Shown: piece after piece, positions 7,831 to 16,291 of the stretch
Layout of the letters: every line of letters begins with the position of its first letter
How positions within the stretch are numbered: position 1 is the stretch's first letter
Made by a program: the position numbers and the translations under genes
Notes under the pieces: generated by a model
The model's input: only the letters and a program-made list of their open reading frames with translations
Told to the model about the DNA's origin: nothing
Databases searched by the model: none
DNA from: Chloroflexota bacterium
GTDB lineage: Bacteria; Chloroflexota; Anaerolineae; UBA4142; SHND01
NCBI GenBank assembly: GCA_016209205.1
Contig: JACQWQ010000072.1
Location: 18,014 to 82,013, forward strand
DNA length: 64,000 nt
Direction of reading: 5' to 3'

Positions 7831-9030
7831 TCACCATTTACATCCCCCTTTGAGACGAAAGTAGATGATTCGCTTTTCTTCGCCCGATGGCAGCTTGGAG
7901 CCGGATGCCAAGCGCGGCGTAAAACGGTACTCTCCGGGCAGTGCGTGGACTTTGGACAAATTGGTCCAGTTGTTCAGCGCGGGAATCTCGGTGCCGGTGG
8001 CAGCGCCGCTAAAAACATGGTCAACTCGCCAGCGCGGATGCGTGATGCTGTCGGACTTGCCGCTGTCAATAATAATTTGGCTGACCTTGATGTTCTGGTC
8101 ATAGGTATGGTCCGGAAGCTGTGCCGTCCAGAATTTATACTCGGGCTCATACGTTGCCGTCTGTGAAATCTCTTCTCCTTCTCCCACAACGTAAACGTTC
8201 ACTTCGTCGGTCACTGAATCGCACTCGCCTTGGGTTTCGCCCGTAAACGCGGTGCTTTTCATGACCGGGTCTTTCAATGTCGGATTCGAAATGTCAGGCA
8301 GCTCCTGATAGCCGGTTAGATTTTTGACCCCTAACAACGGCTGAATGTCCACTTGGGTACAATTCGTGGCTTGCCACAGCAGGATGATCGGCGTCTTGGC
8401 GCACTTCCAGACTTTTTTGGGCGCTTGTTTCGCGGACTTGCCATAAAACGAAGAGGTCTTGAGTCCAACGCCAAGCGAGAGAGTAGCAGAGCACGGGATC
8501 TCAGTAGTGAATTGATCACCGACAATTGAAAGCCCTGCCAGCGGTCCATCCGGGATAGTCCACGTGCCGGCATCCGTCTTGAAACGTCCACTGGTCAAAT
8601 CGAGCCAGCCGCGTTCCTGAAATTGAAACGGAATTGGTTGTGCCGCGAATTCTTTGTATTGGGGCAGAAAATCGGGGCGCACGACAAGTCGGATGTTAAG
8701 TGTGATGTATCCGGTTCTAAAGTCGTATTCGCCGCCGCTCCGCCGCAGGTCAAAATCACGCGCCGTGAGCCGTAAATCGTCAACTTCGATGCACTCTAAC
8801 ATGCCATCCCGGTCAATATCGAAAGGAATGAACAGGGGGTCGAGCGCAACCGAAATATCTTTGATGCGCACGCGCGCGATATTTTTGTCCCTTGTCGCCT
8901 CGAAGCGCAACGTCCAAAACCCACTCCCGCGCGCAATCACTCCTCTGCCGCCTTCGGGCGTCGGGTAAACCAAGGCGCGTAAATTCATCGGCAACTCAAG
9001 GGTCAATGGTAAATCTTTTTGGTCTGCCAT
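7831..9030 (-). CDS. hypothetical protein, no export signal
   Basis: This 399-residue protein has no signal peptide or membrane segment. The first 180 residues look like a beta-sandwich (PTPEGGRGVIARGSGFWTLR, IDRDGMLECIEVDDL). The D-x-D-x-D segment in FDIDRDGMLECIEV resembles a calcium-binding loop. The C-terminal half is also beta-rich. I do not recognise a family. It is preceded by an AAAGGAGGGAG ribosome site and a long leader with a terminator hairpin (9145-9175). Confidence 0.65.
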   Translation of the reverse strand: MADQKDLPLTLELPMNLRALVYPTPEGGRGVIARGSGFWTLRFEATRDKNIARVRIKDISVALDPLFIPFDIDRDGMLECIEVDDLRLTARDFDLRRSGGEYDFRTGYITLNIRLVVRPDFLPQYKEFAAQPIPFQFQERGWLDLTSGRFKTDAGTWTIPDGPLAGLSIVGDQFTTEIPCSATLSLGVGLKTSSFYGKSAKQAPKKVWKCAKTPIILLWQATNCTQVDIQPLLGVKNLTGYQELPDISNPTLKDPVMKSTAFTGETQGECDSVTDEVNVYVVGEGEEISQTATYEPEYKFWTAQLPDHTYDQNIKVSQIIIDSGKSDSITHPRWRVDHVFSGAATGTEIPALNNWTNLSKVHALPGEYRFTPRLASGSKLPSGEEKRIIYFRLKGGCKW

Positions 9031-9144
9031 GGGTCTCCCTCCTTTGGATTTGACTCTACTTGGGGTAGAGCGCGGTGCAAACGCACGACGCCACCTTTGC
9101 CATGAACGCGTTTTTCAAAGCGCACGGCTCAATTACTTTGCACG

Positions 9145-9175
9145 GAAACAAAAACCGACCCCCCTCGGAGTCGGT
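9145..9175 (-). promoter_or_regulatory. leader terminator / putative attenuator, copy b
   Basis: In the minus sense ACCGACTCC pairs with GGGGTCGGT and is followed by TTTTTGTTT. It lies 115 nt before the start codon of the 399-aa gene. The preceding GAGCTGGTGAACCG corresponds to GAGTTGATGGACCG in copies a and c. A TATAAT at 9251-9256 (minus) could be its promoter; no good -35 box is seen. In the rest of 9031-9591 I see only a short repeat. Confidence 0.6.
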
Positions 9176-9250
9176 TCACCAGCTCGTCACACACTCCTTG
9201 CAGACTGCGGCGCATTTGCAGTTTTGTACATTACAAGGTCGTGCACGGTT

Positions 9251-9256
9251 ATTATA
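9251..9256 (-). promoter_or_regulatory. TATAAT -10 box for the 399-aa gene
   Basis: A perfect TATAAT in the minus sense, about 75 nt upstream of the leader hairpin. The position where a -35 box is expected reads GAGCTT, so an activator or other sigma may be needed. Confidence 0.4.
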
Positions 9257-9349
9257 CGAGTTTCTGCCTCTATAAGCTCCTACGAGTTTTCCATTGCGCT
9301 TTTCTTACGACGCGCCAATGAGTCCGCTGCAACGTGAAATGAGATACTC

Positions 9350-9372
9350 TAATTTTTGACCGCCTTTAGACC
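9350..9372. repeat. 23-bp dispersed repeat, copy 2
   Basis: Identical to the sequence at 6922-6944 (taatttttgaccgccttta then gacc). Confidence 0.6.
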
Positions 9373-9591
9373 GCGCTGGTACAAACCCCACACGCAAGGT
9401 ACGGTAAATTCAGATAGCGTCGCTCCGCTGACCGGAGCGCCAAACGTTGTACGCCGACAGTTGCCACGCACTGGCTGAACTTGCTCTCAAGGTCGTCTTT
9501 GTGGTCGCTGAAAAAATACTGACTCGTGCTGTGGTCAAAGACGACTGCACACGAGTCTTTATGTTTGACGGATAGTTGTCGAGGTATCTCT

Positions 9592-11793
9592 GTGTTCAAG
9601 CGCATCTCGAATAGCCGATTGAGTCAGACTGCACTGCGCCTGTGGACGCGCGTGTGGGTTTGGCCCCAAATGGGCATTGGTCTCAAGATGACGCTGCTGG
9701 TCATCGTCGGGCTGATTTCGCTCATCGCGCTGTTCGACTATATGGGCACGGCGGCGTTGAACGAAAATATCCGCCACTCGCTGGAAGAGCGCGTCGTCGT
9801 CGCACAAACCGTCGCGCGGCACGTTGACTATATTCTGGCGAACATCGAGCACGCGTTGACGGATGCCGCGCAGCGGGGCGGATTGGACGATCTCGCGCGG
9901 CGTGACGAGGCGCTGCGCGCGGCGTATGCGCGTTTGAGTTTTTTTGGAAATCGCGTTCTGCTCGTTGATCCCAGCAGTCATGTCGTCGCCGCCTATCCCC
10001 CCATCAACGCGGACATCTCGTTTCCCGATGCGCAGCCCGTACAGTTGGCGCTGAACGGGCAAGCGTTCGCCGTGTCGCGTCGCGCGCATCCCGTGGGCGC
10101 AGAAGGACAATCGGCGTTGGCGGCGGCGCCGGTGCGAGATGCCAAGGGCGAAATTGTCGGCGCGCTGGTCGTGACGATTGACTTTTATAATCCCAACGTG
10201 CAAACGTTCACTCACCCGGTCGGTCTGGGCGGCAGCGGCTATTTGGATTTGGTAGACACGGATGGCTTGATTCTGGCGAGTACGCACGCCGAACGCGTGG
10301 GGTTGCCCTCGCGCCAATGCGGAACCGCGTCGCGAGATGCTGGCGTTTGCGCCGGTCACGCGGGCAGAGTGGGGCATCACGGTGCGTCAGGATGAAGAAG
10401 AAGTCCTGGCAACGTCGAATGAATTGCAGCTGCGTATTTTTGCGCTGGGCGCGATCACGCTGTTTGGCGCGCTGGTGCTCGTCTATTTGACGACGCACAG
10501 TGTCATTCAACCCGTGCAAGCGTTGACCTCGGCGGCGCGGCGCATGGCATTAATTGATTTGGATACTCCAATTCCCGCCGAGGGACGCGACGAAATTGGC
10601 GTGCTCTCGCGCGCCTTTGACACCATGCGTTCAAAGCTCAAAGATTCGATGGCGGAAATCCATGCGCTCAATCGCCAGTTGGACGCGCGGGTGCAGGAAC
10701 GCACTGCCGCGCTTGTCGCCGCGCAGCGCCAGGCGCAGGAATCGCGCGATCACTTGCAAACCATTATTGACAGCTTGAGTGACGAACTCGTCGTCATTGA
10801 TCGCGAGTTTCGTGTGATGCGCGTGAACGCCGTGGTCGAGCGGCAGCGTCGCGATGGCGTGGCGTTGATCGGTCTGCCGTGCTATCAGGTAACGCACGGC
10901 GGTGTGCCCTGCCAACCGCCCGATTGTGAATGTCCCTTGCGCGCGGTCTTTCGCACCGGCAAAGCGCGACGGGTCATGCACCGGTTGGGTGAGGACGGCG
11001 GCGTGCGCTACATGGAAGTGATTGCCTCGCCGTTGTTTGGCAGCGATGGACAGGTCAATGGGGTCGTCGAATTGCTGCGCGATGTGACCGAAGAAAAACG
11101 ACTCGCCGTGCAACGTGTGGAGCTGCTGCGGCGCGTGCTGTCCGCGCAAGAGGACGAACGAAAGCGCATTGCGCGCGAGCTGCACGACGAGACGAGCCAA
11201 ACGTTGACCGCGCTGCTGTATGCCCTCGATACCGCCGTGCCTTTGGCGGAAACGCCCGAGGCGCTCGGCTTTATTGAAAAGACGCGTCAATTGACGCAGA
11301 GCGCGTCTGACGGCGTACACAAAATCATGCTCGCGCTGCGCCCGCGCATGCTCGATCAGTTGGGGTTGGTTGCGGCGGTGCGCTTGTATGCCCAATCGCG
11401 CTTGAATGAATTGGGAATTCGGGTGGAGATCACCGAAGCCGGACGCGTGCGACGTTTGAACTCATCGGTCGAAACGGAATTATTCCGCACCCTCCAGGAA
11501 GCCATCAACAATATCGCGCGGCATGCCGCCGCGCAGCACGTACATCTCACCTTTGATTTTCAAACGGATACGCTGGAAATTCGGGTCGAGGATGACGGGG
11601 TAGGGTTTGATGTGGATCAGGTCCCCGCGTCCGCAGACGGGCGTCGTGGTCTCGGGCTGATCAGTATGGAAGAACGTGTAAGCATCGTGGGCGGTGAATT
11701 CGCCCTTCGATGCCGGGGCAAGGGACGACGATCCACATACGCGTGCCAATCAAGGAGAATGGTGATGACGCAAATTCGAGTACTGGTCGTTGA
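9592..11793 (+). pseudogene. NarX/LiaS-type sensor histidine kinase, two frameshifts
   Basis: Read across two frameshifts, this encodes a kinase of about 730 residues. In order: membrane segment (MTLLVIVGLISLIALF), extracytoplasmic Cache-like sensor, second membrane segment (FALGAITLFGALVLVYL), HAMP, a PAS domain with a Cys-rich motif (PCYQ, VPCQPPDCECPL), HisKA_3 dimerisation domain (RIARELHDETSQTL) and HATPase (DDGVGFD, GLGLISMEERV). The frame shifts near 10306-10318 (after GLPS) and again near 11709, where MPGQGTTIHIRVPIKEN is found in the original frame. The start is the GTG at 9592 with GAGG upstream. It overlaps the regulator gene by 29 bp. The offsets may be consensus errors; if real, the kinase is dead. 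Confidence 0.8.
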
Positions 11794-12403
11794 CGATCAT
11801 GCCGTCTTGCGCGAGGGCATTCGCGCGCTGCTTGCGAAACAATCGGACATCACAGTCGTCGGGGAGGCGGGCAGCGGCGCGGAGGCAGTGGAACAAGCGC
11901 AAGCCCTCAAGCCGGATGTCATCCTGATGGATATTTCGATGCCGGGAATTGACGGCATGGAAGCGACACGCCGCATCAAAGCCCACACGCCCGCAGCGCG
12001 CATTCTGGTCTTGACCCAACACGAGGACGAGGAATTGATTGTTCCGATGCTGCAAGCCGGAGCGGCGGGATATATCTTCAAGCGCGCCGGGGGCGCGGAA
12101 TTGGTGGACGCGATTCGCGCCGTACAGCACGAGGGCGCGTACATTCACCCGCGCGTGGCGCGCGCCTTGATGCATCAAGTGAGCCGCGTCGAGGAGCCAT
12201 CCGAACCGCATCTCAGCGAGCGTGAAAAAGAAGTGCTTACCCTAATCGCGCAGGGTTTGACCGGACGCGAGATCGCCGAAAAATTATGCCTGAGCGAAAA
12301 GACCGTCGTCGCCCACCGCACCAGCATCATGGAAAAACTGGACCTGCACCACATCGCAGACCTGGTACGCTATGCAATTCGTGAGGGCTTGGTGAAACCG
12401 TAG
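11765..12403 (+). CDS. NarL/LuxR-family response regulator
   Basis: The 212-residue protein has an N-terminal receiver domain (VLVVDDHAVLREG, phosphoacceptor Asp in DVILMDISMPG, conserved Lys in YIFKRAGG) and a C-terminal LuxR-type helix-turn-helix (LSEREKEVLTLIAQGLTGREIAEKL). The start ATG has AAGGAG 7 nt upstream. The track fuses this gene to the kinase; the true start is internal. It is the cognate partner of the kinase at 9592-11793. The next genes code for a HybAB-like redox module, which is a plausible target. An intrinsic terminator follows at 12537. Confidence 0.93.
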   Translation: MTQIRVLVVDDHAVLREGIRALLAKQSDITVVGEAGSGAEAVEQAQALKPDVILMDISMPGIDGMEATRRIKAHTPAARILVLTQHEDEELIVPMLQAGAAGYIFKRAGGAELVDAIRAVQHEGAYIHPRVARALMHQVSRVEEPSEPHLSEREKEVLTLIAQGLTGREIAEKLCLSEKTVVAHRTSIMEKLDLHHIADLVRYAIREGLVKP

Positions 12404-12417
12404 GAAGCGTGTTGTTC

Positions 12418-12498
12418 GCGCAAGAGTTGGACTCTTGCGCCGTGAGCTGTGTGAGTTCAACTCGTCACGCGCGCGATGGCAAGAGTCCAACTCTTGCC
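12418..12498. repeat. GAGTT-x-ACTC hairpin cluster, copy 1
   Basis: gcgcaagagttggactcttg is a near palindrome at 12418-12440, and its inverted version ggcaagagtccaactcttgc lies at 12478-12498, with gtgagttcaactcgtcac between them. Similar GAGTT/AACTC palindromes occur at 14272-14320. Noncoding. Confidence 0.6.
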
Positions 12499-12536
12499 AT
12501 AACGGAGCTTCCCCCTCAAAAAGGAACGGCACGCAA

Positions 12537-12583
12537 GAAAAAGCACCCGGGTCAAGTGGCTCGGGTGCTTTTCTATTTCCGGG
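12537..12583 (+). terminator. intrinsic terminator of the two-component genes
   Basis: aaaaagcacccgggt pairs with a downstream cgggtgctttt arm, giving a stem with A- and T-rich ends. It lies about 135 bp past the response regulator stop and works in both directions. Confidence 0.8.
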
Positions 12584-12672
12584 CGTTCCCATCCGACTCA
12601 TTTTCCAAATACCCGATTGCTCAATAGTACCTTACCAGTGAAATTCTTGCACAAAAAACAAGAATTTTCCCA

Positions 12673-12741
12673 CCGCGAATCTTCGCGAATCTACGCTAAT
12701 TTTTTCTGTGCCGATTCGCGTAGATTCGCGTAGATTCGCGG
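12673..12741. repeat. cgcgaatc inverted repeat
   Basis: ccgcgaatcttcgcgaatct (from 12673) is mirrored by the arm ending tagattcgcgg at 12741, and each arm contains an internal near-duplication of cgcgaatct. Typical dispersed intergenic element. The rest of 12404-12825 holds only the hairpin cluster and terminator listed separately. Confidence 0.7.
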
Positions 12742-12825
12742 TTAACCTGTTTGGTTTCGGCTTGTGCTGTTCCAGAATTCAATCGCGGCAGAATGTTGGC
12801 GACGCTATAGATGGAGGAGTGAAAG

Positions 12826-13086
12826 GTGTCTGGTGATCTGGTAAGACTCGGGCAGGACGTTTTGGTAGTGTTGTTCCTGTTTGCTCTGCGGGTCGGCATA
12901 CCACTCCTCATCTTGTTCGTGGTCGGCGCCTGGCTGAAAAAACTGTTTGAGCCGCAAACGACATCCGGGCTTGAATTGGTCAAGGTGAAAAACGCACATC
13001 GCATTGAGGTCTGGAGCGGCGGGCTTGTGCGCCGATTTCGATGGATCCAAGTCTGGCTGCGTGAACAAGCCACAAAGCACGTATAG
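12826..13086 (+). CDS. small membrane protein of the HybAB-like locus
   Basis: An 86-residue product with one membrane segment (VLFLFALRVGIPLLILFVVGAWLKKL). The start is a GTG with GGAGG upstream. The segment LR-x-G-x-PLLI is repeated in the next small protein and at the N-terminus of the HybB-like subunit, so these three may share an anchoring or assembly role. The tail (GLELVKVKNAHRIEVW) is soluble and basic. It is the first gene of a plus-strand run with 13103, 13369 and 14416. The family is unknown. Confidence 0.65.
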   Translation: MSGDLVRLGQDVLVVLFLFALRVGIPLLILFVVGAWLKKLFEPQTTSGLELVKVKNAHRIEVWSGGLVRRFRWIQVWLREQATKHV

Positions 13087-13102
13087 GAAAGGAAGTGAAA
13101 TC

Positions 13103-13324
13103 ATGGATACCAATATCTTGGATTTCATTCGCGACGTGTTGGTCATCGGCTATTTTTTCGTTCTGCGCATCGGCGTGCCGCTCTTGATTGTTTTCATGTG
13201 GGGCGCGGCGCTTAAAAAGTGGCTGGACAAGCCGCCCGTCGCGGTCACGTCCCCGGCGCCCGTCGAAAAACAAGAAGCAGACGATCAGGGCAAGCTAGAA
13301 AACCCGCAATCGGTCTTGCGCTGA
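13103..13324 (+). CDS. small membrane protein of the HybAB-like locus
   Basis: A 73-residue protein with one membrane segment (VLVIGYFFVLRIGVPLLIVFMWGAAL) and an acidic Pro/Ala-rich tail. The ATG at 13103 has AAAGGAAG upstream; the track's earlier start has no such signal. It is 16 bp from the preceding gene and 44 bp before the Fe-S protein. It is a clear relative of the 86-residue protein before it, and a small-subunit or chaperone role is only a guess. Confidence 0.7.
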   Translation: MDTNILDFIRDVLVIGYFFVLRIGVPLLIVFMWGAALKKWLDKPPVAVTSPAPVEKQEADDQGKLENPQSVLR

Positions 13325-13368
13325 ATCCGCAAGTGCTACTGCCATCTTTTTGCTGAGGAGTGACCAAG

Positions 13369-14259
13369 ATGAAAGACAAGCTTTCACGGCGCGAATTTTT
13401 AAAGTATGCAGGAACCGGCACGCTTGCCTTTGCCGTGTTGCCAATTTTTGATCGAGCCGCGCTAGCGCCCTATTTGAGCGGCGAAAATGGTTCGCAGGTT
13501 GGCGTACTGGTGGACACGACGCGCTGTATCGGCTGCCGGGCATGTCAGCTCGCATGCAAAGAAAAGAATAACTTGCCTGCGGATGCTCCAACTCTTCCGC
13601 CAAATCGCACCTTTCCGGAATCGCTTTCGGCGACAACCTTTTCCCTGGTCGAATTTCGTCGGGTTGGCGGGGATGACCAACATCCCGAAATCCGTCCGGT
13701 GAAAAAACAATGCATGCACTGTCTCGAACCCGCGTGCGTTTCCGTCTGTCCGGTCGCGGCGATGCAAAAGACCGCGCGCGGACCCGTGGTCTATGACGCC
13801 GAAAAATGTATCGGCTGCCGTTACTGTATGTTGGCGTGCCCATTCAACGTTCCCAAATTTGAATGGGACTCGGCGAATCCGCGAATTCGGAAATGTCAAA
13901 TGTGCGCGGATTTGATCGAGCAAGGCAAGCTACCGGCATGTGTGCAAGCGTGCCCGGTGCAAGCACTCACCTTTGGCACGCGCGCCGAGTTGATCGCCGA
14001 AGCGCAAGCGCGGGTTTCCGGCGCGCCGGCCAAGTACATTCCCTACATCTATGGATTGAACGAGGTTGCCGGAACATCCTTTTTGTATTTGGCAAATGTT
14101 CCGTTTGACCAGCTCGGCTTTGCGGTGAACCTGCCCGACACTCCCCTCCCGGACAACACGCGGCAGGTGCTAGAAAAGCTTCCGGCAGTGGCAGCGGGGA
14201 TCGGGTTGTTTCTCGGTGGCGCCGCTTGGTGGAATGCGCGCCGCGCCCGGCATGAATAG
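13369..14259 (+). CDS. HybA-like four-cluster ferredoxin protein with Tat signal
   Basis: The 296-residue product starts with a twin-arginine signal (LSRREFLKYAG) and has four Cys clusters: CIGCRACQLACKEKN, CMHCLEPACVSVCPV, CIGCRYCMLACPFNVPKFEW and CQMCADLIEQGKLPACVQACPV. This is the pattern of the electron-transfer subunit of NrfD/HybB-type complexes (HybA, NrfC, DmsB family). A C-terminal hydrophobic segment (LPAVAAGIGLFLGGAAWW) anchors it. ATG 13369 was chosen because GAGGAG precedes it by 8 nt. Its predicted side is periplasmic, next to the membrane subunit 14416-15756. No large catalytic subunit is nearby. Confidence 0.9.
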   Translation: MKDKLSRREFLKYAGTGTLAFAVLPIFDRAALAPYLSGENGSQVGVLVDTTRCIGCRACQLACKEKNNLPADAPTLPPNRTFPESLSATTFSLVEFRRVGGDDQHPEIRPVKKQCMHCLEPACVSVCPVAAMQKTARGPVVYDAEKCIGCRYCMLACPFNVPKFEWDSANPRIRKCQMCADLIEQGKLPACVQACPVQALTFGTRAELIAEAQARVSGAPAKYIPYIYGLNEVAGTSFLYLANVPFDQLGFAVNLPDTPLPDNTRQVLEKLPAVAAGIGLFLGGAAWWNARRARHE

Positions 14260-14388
14260 TTTCACAATGTTGGTTCTGGAGTTGTACTCCAGAACCCCTG
14301 CATTTCGGAGTTTAACTCCGCTGGCGGCGGGCACACGCGTACAACTCGTGCGCCATCAAGGAATGCGCGCCGCGCCCGGCATGAATAG
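14231..14388. repeat. 29-bp direct repeat flanking a 100-bp hairpin insert
   Basis: ggaatgcgcgccgcgcccgg...atgaatag, the last codons of the Fe-S gene including its stop, occurs at 14231-14259 and again at 14360-14388. Between them lie exactly 100 bp containing the perfect hairpin arms ggttctggagt/actccagaacc (14272-14296) and cggagtttaactccg. Looks like an insertion that duplicated 29 bp of target, or a tandem duplication. The gene's reading frame is intact. Confidence 0.75.
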
Positions 14389-14415
14389 ATAGAAAGAAAA
14401 AATCAGGAGGCGTAT

Positions 14416-15756
14416 ATGTCGAATTTATTCTCGGATCTGATGAACCTCGCGTTCTTGTTCCTGTTGCGCGTGTTCTTGCCGCTCCTCATCCTGACCGCAA
14501 TCGGTTATCTGGCTTGGCGATTCTTTGCTCCACAAGAGGCAATAGTGCGGCGGATGTCCTTTTCCCGGTTCATGCTGCGCCTGCGCGAGCATCCCGAATT
14601 CCGCGTGCCGGAGCTCTCTGCCAAAGCATATTTCATTCTGCCAATCATCGTCTTGATCTGGATTGCAGGCGCGGGCGTCCTCATCGCGCGGTTCTTTTGG
14701 GGACTCGGCGCAGTCACGGCGTTGAATGATGCGGTGCCGTGGGGCTTGTGGATTGGCTTTGATGTGATGGCAGGCGTCGCGTTGGCGGCAGGCGGATTTA
14801 GTCTGGCGGCGACGGTTTATGTATTTCGACTCGAACGCTATCGCCCGATTCTGCGCCCGGCGATTCTCACCGCGCTGCTCGGCTATACGCTGGTCATCAT
14901 CGGTCTGGTCATTGACCTCGGACGCTGGTACAACATTTTTCATGTGCTCTGGATGTGGAATCCACACTCGGTCATGTTCGAGGTTGCCTGGTGTGTAATT
15001 TTGTATACCACCGTGTTGGCGCTCGAATTCAGCCCCGCCGTGTTCGAACGGTTTCACGTGATGTGGGCACAGCGGCTCTTGCACAAAATCATCGTCCCGC
15101 TGGTCATTCTCGGCTGCGTGCTTTCGACGCTGCACCAATCCTCACTCGGTTCGCTGTATTTGATCTTTTCGCTCAAGCTCAGCCCCGTCTGGTGGACGCC
15201 AACCTTGCCGGTGCTGTTCTTTGTCTCGGCGCTCGCCGTAGGTTTGGCTATGGTGATGATTGAAGCGGCGCTGACCGCCGGGGCGCTCAAGCGGCGTCTG
15301 GAGAATGATTTGCTCGCCAGTCTTGCCAAGCCCGTTATCATTCTGCTGGCAATCTATTTGGCAATCAAGTTGGGCGATCCACTGCTGCGTGGAACGTTTG
15401 CAACGCTGCTGACGCTCAATCTTGCGACCGCGTTCTTCTGGATCGAAATTGTGCTGGGCATCCTCATCCCCATTGCGATTTTTTCGACCAAAAAGGGACG
15501 CGAGAATCCCAGTCTGCGTTTTCGCGCGGCGCTGTTCGTGATTATTGGCGTCCTGCTGAATCGCATGGATATTGCCGTATTTGGGTTTTACGATTACACC
15601 GCCGCGCTGGGGACGATTTATTTCCCGTCGCTGGGTGAATGGGTCGTCACGTTGGCAATTGTCACCGCGGGCATTGCCGTCTATGTTGCCGCAGTGAAAT
15701 TCCTACCTATCTTGCCCGATGAGAGTCCCGCCAAGGCGCACGCGCTGGTCGAGTGA
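14416..15756 (+). CDS. HybB/NrfD-like membrane subunit
   Basis: The 446-residue polytopic protein has about ten membrane segments, with polar loops typical of the NrfD/PsrC/HybB family (quinol-interacting membrane anchor). Segments such as GFDVMAGVALAAGG, LVIIGLVIDLGRW and MFEVAWCVILYTTVLALEF match the HybB pattern. It follows the HybA-like gene and is preceded by AGGAGG. Together these would transfer electrons between the quinone pool and an extracytoplasmic partner that is not encoded here. The N-terminus repeats the LR-x-x-x-PLLI segment of the two small proteins upstream. Confidence 0.85.
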   Translation: MSNLFSDLMNLAFLFLLRVFLPLLILTAIGYLAWRFFAPQEAIVRRMSFSRFMLRLREHPEFRVPELSAKAYFILPIIVLIWIAGAGVLIARFFWGLGAVTALNDAVPWGLWIGFDVMAGVALAAGGFSLAATVYVFRLERYRPILRPAILTALLGYTLVIIGLVIDLGRWYNIFHVLWMWNPHSVMFEVAWCVILYTTVLALEFSPAVFERFHVMWAQRLLHKIIVPLVILGCVLSTLHQSSLGSLYLIFSLKLSPVWWTPTLPVLFFVSALAVGLAMVMIEAALTAGALKRRLENDLLASLAKPVIILLAIYLAIKLGDPLLRGTFATLLTLNLATAFFWIEIVLGILIPIAIFSTKKGRENPSLRFRAALFVIIGVLLNRMDIAVFGFYDYTAALGTIYFPSLGEWVVTLAIVTAGIAVYVAAVKFLPILPDESPAKAHALVE

Positions 15757-15780
15757 GTCAACGAATTTGGCGATGCAGTT

Positions 15781-15834
15781 CATCGCACGAATAAACGAAT
15801 GAATCGCGCGCCAATTCGTTTATTCGTTGCGATG
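15781..15834. repeat. gaataaacgaat inverted repeat
   Basis: catcgcacgaataaacgaat (15781-15800) is mirrored by the arm attcgtttattcg...gatg ending at 15834. Noncoding; first of three different repeats in this gap (15757-16291). Confidence 0.7.
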
Positions 15835-15888
15835 GTTTCTGTCGCACTATTCGTTGACACCGTATTTGCCGACAGAGTCGTTTTATTC

Positions 15889-15954
15889 GACAGGATTAAC
15901 AGGATTAACAGGATTAGACGCGGATTCAATCCTGTTAATCCTGTTAATCCTGTC
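15889..15954. repeat. gacaggattaacaggatta inverted repeat, copy 1
   Basis: gacaggattaacaggattaa extended by a third unit is mirrored by ttaatcctgttaatcctgtc, forming a long hairpin. The same type occurs at 27363-27435. Confidence 0.8.
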
Positions 15955-15962
15955 TTTTTGAT

Positions 15963-16142
15963 AATACCTTCGCCAAAATCACTTTTCCCTGCTCGCGGCG
16001 GATGCGAATGAACTCCGATGCATCGGACGAACTGCGTCCGCTTCATCGGAGCATTCGAGTAATCCGCATTTTCCCGTCGGGATTACTCGGATGAACGCCA
16101 TCCGCAATCCCTCGCGAGCAGGAGGCGATTGGCGAAGGTGTT
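15963..16142. repeat. taccttcgcca family element, copy 2
   Basis: ataccttcgccaaaatcac at the left is mirrored by gattggcgaaggtgtt at the right (element about 180 bp). Inner arms (CTGCTCGCGG / CGCGAGCAGG) pair as well. The copy at 5276-5370 shares both ends. Between the two outer ends are further palindromic parts (cgatgcatcgg). No gene is present, and the weak promoter-like motifs just past it are not convincing. Confidence 0.75.
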
Positions 16143-16291
16143 GTTTAAGCGAACGACGAAGGTAACGAAGCTATTTTCGCGTGGGGTGTTTCTCTCATTT
16201 GCTCCGATTTTTTTGACCAAAATGGAACTTATAAATGCTATAGTGGCGATATTCACAACGCCCCATCTTTGGGGAAAAAGGAGCACATAGT

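Noticed and set aside
11714-11764. kinase and regulator as one hybrid gene (track 10337-12403)
   Set aside because: The fusion is an artefact of the second frameshift; the regulator has its own ribosome site and start.
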